A stretch of DNA of 64,000 nucleotides from Ananas comosus (lineage: Eukaryota; Streptophyta; Magnoliopsida; Poales; Bromeliaceae). The number at the start of each line of letters is the position of its first letter. Position 1 is the stretch's first letter. The notes below the pieces were generated by a model. The model made no database searches, was not told the DNA's origin, and saw only the letters and a program-made list of their open reading frames with translations. Shown here one piece after another: positions 34,330-44,541 of the stretch. The position numbers and the translations under genes were made by a program. Where the stretch lies: contig NC_033622.1 in assembly GCF_001540865.1 (NCBI RefSeq), positions 5,125,978 to 5,189,977 on the forward strand. The letters are read 5' to 3'.

Positions 34330-35943
34330 TTGCTGAATATCTCCCTGTGTGGATTGTAGACTCAGGAGCAATAGACCACGTAGCGAGGGATCGGATGAGA
34401 TTCGTTGAGTACCGTCGAGTGCTTGCTGGGAGCGAAAGAGTATACATGGGGAACGATTCTAGTGTTGATGTGTTAGGCGTTGGCTCATACAAGTTGATCA
34501 TGCAAGGTGGTCAAACTTTATACTTACATGATGTACTTTATGCCCCAAGAATTCGAGGGAACTTGTTTTCTATTCTTGCTATGCTACAGTTAGGCTTTTC
34601 TTTTTGTTTTGAGAGTGATGTAGTTGAGATTCATCTTGGAAATATTTATTATGGAAGAGGTTTTATGTCAAATGATCTTATGGTTTTGGACATTGATTAT
34701 AATATTAATAATAGTGATTCTTTTTTCCTACTATCTTCTGCTGAGAATGATCACAATGTTTCAATTAAATGGCATGCACGTCTTGGTCATATTGGGCAAG
34801 ATAGAATGACTAGATTAGTTAGAGACGGGCTATTGAGCTCACTCACTAAAGTCGACCTGCCCACATGTGAACATTGTTTAGCGGGAAAAGCAACCCGAAA
34901 ACCATTTGATAAAGCTTCTAGGGCAAAATTTCCTTTACAATTTGATCCATTCCAACATTTGTGGCCCAATGAGTGTGAGGGCAAGACATTGTGCTTTTTA
35001 CTTCATCACATTTATAGATGACCATACGCGCTTCGATCATGTTTATCTGATCTCCCACAAGTCTAAAGCATTGGATTGTTTTAGACGTTATATTAATAAG
35101 GTTGAGAATCAGTTAAATATGAAAATTAAAAACTTAAGAACTGATCGAGGCCGCGAGTATCTATCAGAACAATTTAAGGAATTGTGTGATAAAAAGGGAA
35201 TAATCAGACAGCTGACAATTCCTGGCACTCCGCAGCAAAATGGTGTAGCGGAGAGAAGAAATCGCACCTTACTTGACATGGTTAGGTCAATGATGGCGCA
35301 AGCAAATTTGCCTATCTCCTTTCGGGGAGACGTATTGTTAACTGCTGCCTGCATTCTTAATCGTGTACCCTCCAAAATAGTACCTTCCACACTTTATGAA
35401 TTATGGACAGAAAGGAAACCAAATATGGAGTACCTGCATCCTTGGGGTTCGGCAGCTTATGTGCACAACACTTCTCACAAGCATGGGAAGTTGGGTCCTA
35501 GAGGAAAGAAGTGTATCTTTATAAGATACCCTCAACACTCTAAGGGATATATGTTCATCGAAAAGCAGCCAAATGGAAGTTTGACTGAAATTGAATGGCG
35601 AGATGTTGAATTCCTCGAGGAGGATTTTCCTTATAGAAGTGAGGTTCGAAATGAAATTGAGTTCCATGAGATGGATGACTCTGGTATTGGTGCTTCTATT
35701 CGCTCAGTTAAGGCAGAGGAGGCGACTCCGATACCTCCTGGGGATAGTGGGAGCGACTTACCTTTAGAAAAGGAGCCTCAACTTCGTAGGAACATACGTG
35801 TGGGAGTTTCCCGTCGTCGTTTTGAGATTGAGGGGGAAGCTTTCATGGTTGCTGCACATGATGATGAGCCTAGATCTTTCCAAGAGGCTCTCTCATTACC
35901 TACTCATAAGGAAGGGTTGGATGCAATGATAGAGGAAATATAA
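34330..35943 (+). pseudogene. Ty1/copia protease and integrase
   Basis: Protease: WIVDSGAIDHV, with the catalytic Asp codon at 34359. Next come the pre-integrase HHCC zinc module (HARLGH...CEHC, about 34772-34880) and the integrase core. The second and third catalytic residues are visible in LRTDRGREY and PQQNGVAERRNR. The first is HSNICGP instead of the usual HSD, which would abolish strand transfer. A one-base insertion near 34938 shifts the frame and a TAA ends the frame at 35941-35943. Protease before integrase before RT identifies copia. Confidence 0.9.
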
Positions 35944-36915
35944 TCGATGAAGTCAAATCATGTCTGGGACTTGATTGACTTAGTGCAAGGCAGACGGTTC
36001 AATCGATAGGTACAAGGCTCGCCTGGTAGCAAAGGGTTTTATCCAACGAGAAGGCGTTGATTATGAGGAAACCTTCTCTCCTGTTGTAAGGTTTGCTTTA
36101 ATCCGCCTAATCTTGGCAATTGTCGCGTATTTGGATTTGGAACTTTACCAAATGGACGTTAAAACTGCATTTCTCAATGGAGAACTGGATGAGGAGATCT
36201 ATATGGATCAGCCTGCTGGCTTCTCTGTAAAGGGTGAGGAGTATAAAGTTTGTAAGCTCCGACGATCCATTTATGGATTAAAGTAATCCTCCAGGCAGTG
36301 GTATATTCGATTTCATCAAGCCATCACTGAAGATAGGTTTACGATGATTGAAGAAGATCACTGTGTGTATGTTAAACGGTCCAAAGAATTTTTTCTAATC
36401 CTTTCCTTATATGTTGATGACATCCTATTGGGCGGGAATAATAAGAAGATAATTGTCGCCACTCAGACGTGGCTGTCCTCTAATTTTGTGATGAAGGACA
36501 TGGGTGAAGCGAATTATGTGCTCAGAGTTAAGATCCTATGAGATCGTTCAAAGAAACTTTTATGTCTGTCTCAAAAGACTTACCTAAGAAAAGTTTTAGA
36601 ATGATTTCAGATGCACAATTGCAAACCCATTGACACTCCCATTGCTAAAGATGAGAGTCTGAACTTTAAACAGTGCCCTAAAACTTCTGAAGAGAAGGAT
36701 AGAATGAATCGGATTCCATATGCTAGTGCGGTCGGGAGCCTGATGTATGCTATGATGTGTACTCGGCCTGATATATGCTATGTTGTGGCGTTGGTTAGCC
36801 ATTTTCAGTCCAATCTGGGATTGGACCACTCCGAGGCAATGGCGCAGAAGTAAATAATCCTGGAACACATTTGTACGAGTCGCATGGTTGCAGATTCTCT
36901 GGGTAAGCCTATTAT
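35944..36915 (+). pseudogene. Ty1/copia RT and RNase H remnant
   Basis: After a short deletion near 35985 the frame encodes RYKARLVAKGF, YQMDVKTAFLNGEL and the catalytic YVDDILLGG. The C-terminal part has YASAVGSLMYAMMCTRPD. Stops occur at 36285 (CAA to TAA in K-stop-SSRQW), 36539 and 36601 (both CGA to TGA). RNase H is mostly deleted; only a short VADSLGKP tail remains near 36885. Confidence 0.88.
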
Positions 36916-37947
36916 TAGAGAATCCTTTTGGCTCATGGACTCCGTAGAATTTGATTGTGTAGACAGTCGATTATTTTTGGTTATTTAATTACAAATTATG
37001 ATTATGGCAAAGATATTTGGAAAGATTAGTACACGTGCATATATTTCCTATATTGTTATTGAACGGATTGATAGTATGTCGCAGGCTGATTGGCCCTCTC
37101 ACACGGGCAATCATTCTTCTCGGCGCTGCAGAAAGCAAGCGAAAATGGAGGCATTAATGGAAGCCGCCTTGGTTGGCACCAAGATGAGGTCATTAATGAG
37201 ACCGCATATGAATAGTCCCATGATTCGTATGGCCTATATATTAAGAGCCGGATGTGAGCTTACCGTTTGGCGCTTGAGATAGCGAGCAAATGGAGAACTC
37301 AGGCTAAACACTCCGGTAGTGTCTGCGCTAAGATCCGTATGACATTGAGAAAGATATACGCTTATTGAGATTCTCTGTCATAGCATGTATTTCATACTAC
37401 ATGTGCTGGGCGATCAAATAAAGAAGATGAGTGAATGGATCCCTGCTTCTTCATCGTGTGAGTTCTTACGGGCATTATTTTGAGACAATGTCCTATATAT
37501 GTTAGATGCCCTTAGTGACTTTTGACTATGTCATTAAGTGATAGAATTGATGTTGCTACTTTGGCATGTTTCCTACGGCTATGAGTGATGCGGCTTTACG
37601 GGGCATTGCTGGGAAAGCAATCAGTTCTCAACTCGGTGGCATGAGGGCTCAAGGAAGACTAGTTGAATTACATTCAGACACTTTGACTCATTGTCGACAG
37701 GTTGTGTCGCTTCAGGATAGCGAAACAATCATGAGTATAGTGTCATATTGTGCGCAACAGAGGTTAGCATGGCTCTTTGAGGGATTAGAGATGCTGAACC
37801 TAATGTAATTCAATGGTCTAGGGTATCATGAGTCTAATATTTCTTTTTGAGGGTTGATGTCTCTATGCTGGCCGTATGCGGTTTCTAGTATAGAGCTCCC
37901 AAAATGCAGGTTGACTCGGCGGGCGCAGCTGTTCATTTCCGCGTATA
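36916..37947 (+). mobile_element. 3' untranslated part of the copia element
   Basis: No conserved coding sequence. By position it is the 3' part of the copia element, continuing at 40447 after solo LTR N. The frame at 37566-37808 has no recognisable domain. Confidence 0.4.
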
Positions 37948-40446
37948 TGTAACATATCAAAACCCGAAAACGATATTCGAACTTTGACCAAATTGGTTTA
38001 AAGCGTCGAAGGAAGAGCGATGAACCAGTTCCTCTTGCATCCAACGAGTTGGAAGGAAAAATGAGTTTGGGAAGACTTAGAATGCTTTTAGCATCAACCG
38101 GCGCGAAGTAGAGCCGAAGAAAAGTGAAAAACAGCATTCTGGAGCTGTTGTACCGGTACAAGAGTGATGGCTGTACCGGTACAACCATCGCGGAACAGTG
38201 CCCTGGTTGCTGTACCGGTACAAGGGACTTGTACCGGTACAAACCGACGAAACAGCGAAATCGAGCTCCGGGTTTGCGCTCGGTTTGCTGTCACCCAGGG
38301 CTTGTACTGGTACAAGACCCCGTGTACCGGTACAAGGGACCCAGATCAGCACGGTCAAGTTGGAAATTTGGAAAATAAAGGGGGCTTTTGGGATTTTGTT
38401 ACAATAGAGGTCTTATGACCCTCTCTCCCAGCCTCTCTCTCTTCCTACTCCTAGCCTCTCTCTCTCTACCCGATAGAAGAAGGAGAAGAAGAAAAGAGGA
38501 GAAAGAAGAAGAAGAGAAGGAGGAAAAGAAGGAGAAGAGTTTGGAGAGGGGATCTTGGAGGCTTTGAAAGCTTAGGTTCTCTCCTACAAGGTGGACTTTG
38601 GAGAGCTTGGGGCTAAGGTGAGGTTTTATGAAAACCTAGGCTAGGGTTTGAGCTTTACCAAGAAAAAACTTAAAGATTTGGGCTTTTCTCTTAGTTAGAA
38701 ACCCTTTAGAGGTTTGGGCTCCATGAAAACACATGAGAGCTCAAAGTGCTCTAATGGTGGATTCCTAGGTTTGCATTTTAAGCCCTAGAAATGGTTGGAA
38801 TGGTTCTAAATGAGCTTCTAGATGTTGGACAAGCTTTTGCTTGTTTTAGAGATCAAAACCTAGGGTTTTACAATAGGATGGTTAGGTTTGAAAATTGGGG
38901 CTTTTGCCCTAGAATTTTCGGGACAAATTGAACCCGTAAGAACCTAATTGGGGTGTCCTAAACGTGTTGGACAACTCCGTTTAAGCATTCGAAAATATTG
39001 GAAAATAGTTCATGTACATAGGCCTAATTGGCACCATTTGGTGTAGTAGACACCGAGTCGACGTCCGTGTGGCGCACGAGACTCCACACCTTGATTCTAC
39101 TACCCCTCGAGGGTGGGTGGTGCATTCCAAGGACATCGGAAATCTCTCTATGTCTAAGTGTCATACTTTGAGCATTATGCATTTTGGGCATCTTGCAAAT
39201 AGGGTTAATTGTGATTTTTATATAGTCTAATGTAAATTCAAATGCATGTTAAATGTTTGTAAGAATGTCGTGAATGAAGATCCCTATGTATGCATGATTG
39301 TGACAAGAACCTAGAAGGGTTAGTAAACGAAAAGTGACACTTTGACATAGATTTAGCAAAGTGACATCGATGAGTCTAGAACACTTAGTAAACAAGTGTG
39401 GCATTTGACGTGAGAACAAGAATATAGAACACTTAGTAAGACAAGTGTGGCAGAGTACAAGAACTTGATAGCGTATATGACATTGGTGATAGAAAAGAAT
39501 GCAAGAACAAGAACGACCAAGATATTATGACATTCAACCTTAGTGTTAGAGATCATTGAGCATAGTCTTCCTTAAAGTTAAGAATGGATTTAACTTGAAT
39601 CCTCGAATGTAGATTGATAGTACTCACATTAGTCCTTTGCTCGAGGTTGTGGTACCCCCCCGGGCGATGTGCTCCGGAGACGACATCACTGGGTTGTAGT
39701 GGGTATTTCCTAGAGACGATCCCATCGGGTGTAGCGGGTATCTCCTCGATTATTGGGATTTTGAGTTGGTGAGTTTGTTGAGGGCGAAACCTACGGTTAG
39801 CCAAGAGATTCGGTATTGACACTATGATCTTGCATTCATCTATGGGCATTATATTGTGCATATCATTTATATTGTTCAGGCATATTAGTGCATTGCTAGT
39901 GGTTACTTTACTTTCCTTTATTCTATTATGCCTGATTAGATCTAGTGGGATAGTCGGCGTGGTTGGTTGCCGAACCCACTGGGAACTTTGTTGTAGTTCT
40001 CACACCCCTATTTCCACAGAGCCGGGATCCCAGCAGCCGGCGGGACGAATCGCGGTAAGGGCATCGCGCCCTAGATACGAGACCGCCCGAGTGTTCATTT
40101 ACCTTAGTTGCATACCCTTTATTATATCATCTTTTGGTACCTCGATGACGAACTTACTTTAATGAATGATGTAAGGGATATTACTTTAAATGTCAAATAG
40201 TATTTGGGTGAAGATGAGATGTAAAAGAAATGATGCAAAGTGTAATAGATTCTAAAGGTGTAGTTGTTTACTTTCACTCTTGGCTATTGCTTGCCCGCGT
40301 GCAAGCCATTGTGTATGTTCCGCTTATGCAATTTCTATACTCTATCTGTACCTGTTGTTGAGCCTTGGCGGACTGGGGGAGCTCGTCCGTTCGGCGTCTG
40401 TTTCACACTCCGAACCGGCCAAAATGATTGGGTTCGGGGCGTGACG
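37948..40446 (+). mobile_element. Solo LTR N (Ty3/gypsy)
   Basis: It starts TGTAACATATCAAAAC at 37948 and ends GTTCGGGGCGTGACG (final A to G) at 40446. Flanks GTATA (37943-37947) and CTATA (40447-40451) match at 4 of 5. Six TGTACCGGTACA-type palindromes lie at 38148-38340, followed by a purine-rich GAAGAAG leader tract (38468-38545). The TTCGGCGTCTGTTTCACACT block near the 3' end is shared with LTRs I and A. Length is 2,499 bp with no internal region. Confidence 0.8.
38148..38340. repeat. Cluster of TGTACCGGTACA palindromes in LTR N
   Basis: Six copies are present, most of them perfect 12-bp palindromes. They lie upstream of a short TACAATAGAGG element and a CT-rich start. Confidence 0.88.
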
Positions 40447-40451
40447 CTATA

Positions 40452-40890
40452 TGAATAGAATAATAGTGTGTAATGTTAAGGAGGAATGGTTACGATGGCA
40501 TCGATCCCGTCATGTGTGAGTGGGGATGGTGGTATTCGGTTAAATCGAATCGGGGTGCCCATGATTGGGCTCGATCCGACCGTTATTATGTTATCTAATT
40601 GAATTAGGACAATCTCGCTTTTAAATTGGAAAGCTAATTAGAGATGAATTCTAATCATATTAGGATAACGTTTAATAACTGATTTGGCTTATCTCTTACG
40701 CTATTAGGATTTTGGAATCCCTTATAAATATGCGGGCGATCCCACATAACATAATAATGGAACGAAAAGAAAAAGAGAATAAGAAACAAAAAGAGAAAAC
40801 CATATCTTCCATTAACCTATTATCTAGAGGGACTTGAACGGTGGATTTGCGATCGTGCTCGTTTGTATTGGCCTAGTGGCCTTAATCTTC
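40452..40890 (+). mobile_element. Probable copia 3' LTR fragment
   Basis: A TATA box (CCCTTATAAATATGCGGG, about 40719-40736) is followed by a purine-rich leader. A palindrome TCTAATCATATTAGGA near 40652 resembles the palindrome units of 31649-32128. The fragment ends where the SIRE-like LTR starts. Confidence 0.45.
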
Positions 40891-41449
40891 TATTAGATTT
40901 TGATGATAACAAATAATTACGATTATTGGACTAATCTTTTATCTTGAGTTTTGTGTTTAGATCTCTCGATATTCAAAAGGATTCAAGATGGGCAATATTC
41001 TAGCACCAAGCTTCACCACTTGAGCTGTATTTGCTTCCTTTGTCAAATAGACAAACTCACTCTCTCCATTCTTAATTTGCTTCCTTTTGCCTTATGATTA
41101 GAGTGAGAAATTTTGAGCTAAGTTTAAACTATTCATTTTATCACCTTATAGATCACTTAAACAAATTCCTAACTTGTGATTAGGCGAATAGAATTTTTAA
41201 ATATTCAAAAACTGCCCAAATTCTGTGTTCTATCAAATTAAAATTTCTAGACCCTGTTTTGGGCGCCCTAAAGTGGATCCGAATCTTTTGAGACCTTTTG
41301 GATCCTCCCTGTTTGCTGTTCGGGTGATCCAGAAATACCGAGACTATTTGACTTGACAGGTTGCATATCAGCGCGCAATCTGGGCGCCCAGATTTTATGG
41401 AAGCAGCGGCGCACGCAATCTGGGCTGTCTGGCAAGAAAGTCAGCACGA

Positions 41450-41740
41450 GATCTGGGCGCCCACAACTTTTGATGGCTCGAATCCAGAAAAACGGCGCAT
41501 GTCAGAGAAATTGTCCCTCGAGATCTAGGCGCCCACAATTTCTGATGGCCCAAATCCAGAGGAAGCGGCGCGTGTCAGAAAAGCGGTTCCTCGTGTTCTG
41601 TGCGCCCACAACTTTTGACGGCCCAGAACTTACGAAGTCAAGAAAAGCTGCGAGTGTCAAAAAAGCTGTCCCTCGAGATCTGGGCGCCCACAACTTTTGA
41701 CGGCCCAAACATACAGAGTCAAGAAAAGCGGCGCACGTGG
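41450..41740. repeat. 72-80-bp tandem repeat with GGGCGCCC core
   Basis: Units start near 41450, 41522, 41596 and 41676 with GATCTGGGCGCCCACAAC or a variant. They lie upstream of the TATA box at about 41813. Confidence 0.8.
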
Positions 41741-41812
41741 TCCGACAGGCAGCTGGCGTGCCCGGAAAAAGTTTTAGGGCGCCCGAAAGTACAACCGACA
41801 GAGGCTGCCCGA

Positions 41813-41823
41813 GGCTATAAATA
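41813..41823 (+). promoter_or_regulatory. TATA box of the SIRE-like LTR
   Basis: GCTATAAATAG is followed within about 30 bp by CTCTCTCAGCAGC, a typical copia R-region start. Confidence 0.6.
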
Positions 41824-42242
41824 GATGGTATTGAGGCCTCTCTCAGCAGCAACTTGATAGTTTATTTTGAGCTTAAAAACTTCAGTGATCTTAACACTCT
41901 TAGCTCTCAATTTTCTCTCTAAACTTGAGTGAAATTTGTAGTGAGATTTAATCTTGTAAAAAGAGAGAAAAGCAAAGTCTTGAAGCTTGAAAGAAGAAGG
42001 AGTTGGTGTGAAGGCTTGGTGCTTGCCCGCAAAAGCATCATCTAGTGGAGATCCAACATTCTCGAGTGTTGAGAAGTTGGCGGGGACGTAGGCAAAGTGC
42101 CGAACCTCGAAACAAATTGATCGTGTGCTTTTCGAGTTTGCATTTCCTTTATTTGCATCGGTTTTTAATTTGCTTGATTATTTGAATTTTTATTTTAGAA
42201 ACCTAATTCACCCCCCCTCTTAGGTTGCCATTTTGATCCTCA

Positions 42243-42776
42243 GTTTGTAGTTCGATCCACCGCAAGTTCAGAGCGTTAGAAGTCCTTCAATGACGATCCA
42301 AGGACACGTGAATCAACCTCTACGATCTGGGCTCATCGCGTTGTAGCGCGAATCGCCTCTGCAAAAAGGTACGAATGAATACTTCCGCTGCGTTCTACAT
42401 ATACATATATATCTTCCTTCTTTTTTTTTCTTAACGGCAAAAAGTTTCGATCTTCAATCGTCGGCGTAGAATGCATGATTTCAAAATAAAAGACTTTAAA
42501 GCAGAATCAGACTTGGAAATTAAGGGAGTATCGAAGACGAAGCCGCATAACACCAAAGCACATACTTCATCAATAAAGTCTGCAACCACATATCTATTCA
42601 TCATAATTAATGTACATCTCCTTAATTTGCACGTATGTGCGAGAGCACCAAAACACCTTACTTCATCAATAAAGCTGTGGCTACATATCATAATTAATGT
42701 ACATCTCTCGAATTTGCATGCATGTGCGGGAGCTTGTGTACGTGATACACATGTTATTTCTAGAGGTAACGCACGG
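42243..42776. other. Spacer, no recognised gene
   Basis: Contains two copies of a roughly 90-bp segment (ACTTCATCAATAAAG...TTAATGTACATCTC, near 42567 and 42660) and a short AT-rich tract. No conserved protein. Confidence 0.45.
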
Positions 42777-43442
42777 TGGATGAGTGGAGGCCGTTCTTCT
42801 CTTCCGCCGACGGCTAAGAGCCAAACGGAATATCGTCGGCTTCACATCATCTCTGCCATGGTTGCCGATATGCCATTACTTCTGGCGTTGTTATAGATAT
42901 AGGGATGGATGGAGGCCGTTCTTCTCTTCCGCCGACGGCTAAGCGCCAAACGGAATATCATCGGCTTCACATCATCTCCGCCATAGTTGCCGATGTAGGG
43001 ATGGAGGGAGGACGTTCTTCTCTTCCGCCAACGGCTAAGCGCCAAACAGAAGATCGTCGGCTTCAGATCATCTCCGCTGTGGTCGCCGATGCGCCGTTAC
43101 TTCCGTCGACGACTAAGCGCCAAACGGAAGGTCGTCGGCTTCACATCATCTTCGCCGTGGTCCCCGATGCGCCGTTACTTCCGTCGACGGCTGAGCGCCA
43201 AACGGAAGGTCGTCAGCTTCACATCATCTCCGCCGTGGTCGCCGATGTGCTGTTACTTCCGTCGACGGCTGAGCGCCAAACGGAAGGTCGTCGGCTTCAC
43301 ATCATCTCCGCCGTGGTCGCCGATGCGCCGTTGCTTCCGCCGACGGCTAAGCGCCGAACGGAAGGTCGTCGGCTTCACATCATCTCCGCCGTGGTCGCCG
43401 ATGCGCCGTTACTTCTGCCGACGGCTAAGCGCCGACGGATGA
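42777..43442. repeat. 78-bp minisatellite, about eight units
   Basis: The consensus contains CGACGGCTAAGCGCCAAACG, then GGCTTCACATCATCTCCGC. The unit length is 78 bp or another multiple of three, so long frames stay open in more than one phase and translate as 26-residue repeats. Codon choice, the lack of a conserved domain and openness in several frames argue against a real protein. Confidence 0.85.
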
Positions 43443-44541
43443 AGCTCCGCCATTGATGTAGGGATGGAGGGAGGATGCGAGTATTATTATTATTATTATT
43501 TTGTGAGGAGGAGAAGAAAGAAAATATAATTCTTTTTTTTTGAATGGATATCTCTACCTTTTTTTTTTGAACGAACCTTGTTTCTCTCTCCTTTTTTTTG
43601 CCTAAACAGTTGATCTCTAACCACCTCTAAAAAAAAAAATTCCCTCTTTATTGTATCTTTCCCCCTTTTATAGATTTTTTAGTTAGTGGATAAGTGGGCA
43701 GTTTTTTTTTGTACGTGGTGGGTGTGGGTAGTTAGTTTTCCCTTTTTTTCTCTCGTAAACGGTTTTCTTTTTTTTCCCTCTCTTTCTTTTTTTTTTTGAA
43801 AAAGAGAAAAATAAATAAAGCATGAAACTAATTAATGGCATCTTAATTTAAACTGATCTTAGCCGTAAGTTCAAATCAATTTTAATGACTGAAATATTTA
43901 AATAGTTATCATGGAACCAGTTAATCATGGCCCGGTTTAATGGCATCTTATGACTGGTGCACCATCGTTTTTCCACTTTTTTTTTTTGAATTGTGGGCCC
44001 CACGTAGTCTATATATTTTTTGAATCGTGGGCCCCACACTTCTTTTGAAAATGAGATACGAGAATCTCAGCTAAAACCTTTATTTTTTTTGGTTGTGGAC
44101 CCCACCTTTTTTTATGTGAGAAAAAGAAAATAATAATAATAGGGGTCCACCAATACGCAGATAAATTTAGGGTGGGTTTTTATTCGGGCTTAGGTTCAGA
44201 TTCAAACTGGACTTGAATGGAATTCGACTTAGCCACATTTGAATTTCAAAATTTAAATCTATCACGTCCTCCTATTTTCTGATTATTACACAAACAAATG
44301 CCCCCACCTTTTTTTTTAGCTTGCTACATTGTGCAAGAAAAAAAAGGTACTATTCGTACTAGGAATATGAACTTCACATCATAAGGTTTGTTATGTCCTT
44401 TTTTTGATGCCAAGCTCGGATTGGTAACTGTTTCACTTTTTCTTTCCTTTATATAACGAATCTATGATAATGCTTTCATATCATGTATTTATTTTATTCT
44501 ATTTTGTATTTTGACGATATTTTTTTTTCTTCAGGTAAAAG
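43443..44541. other. T-rich region upstream of the PMD gene
   Basis: Many T8-T11 runs, often followed by GAA. GTGGGGGCATTTG on the minus strand at about 44298-44310 resembles the polypurine-like motifs at the Tat element's 3' end. A splice acceptor TTCTTCAG at 44534 lies just before the PMD start codon, so a 5' untranslated exon is likely in this stretch. Confidence 0.5.

Larger units (their letters stand above)
40891..42242 (+). mobile_element. SIRE-like copia LTR
   Basis: It starts TATTAGATTTTGATGATAAC, one base from the TGTTAGATTTTGATGAT start common in SIRE/Maximus elements. The U3 has four degenerate 72-80-bp repeats with GGGCGCCC. A TATA box (GCTATAAATAG) is at about 41813-41823. The characteristic ATTCACCCCCCCTCTTAGG block lies near 42205, and it ends GATCCTCA. 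No clear target duplication was found and no internal region follows, so it is a solo or truncated LTR. Confidence 0.65.

Noticed and set aside
38077..38418. Frames rich in Tyr-Arg-Tyr-Lys and Val-Pro-Val-Gln
   Set aside because: Translations of the TGTACCGGTACA palindrome cluster in LTR N, open in several frames.
40447..40451. Exact target duplication for LTR N
   Set aside because: CTATA differs from GTATA at one base and the LTR end is itself mutated (CG for CA), so it is recorded as probable and not perfect.
42905..43456. 183-residue repeat protein
   Set aside because: It is the 78-bp minisatellite; a second frame is equally open and there is no recognisable domain.
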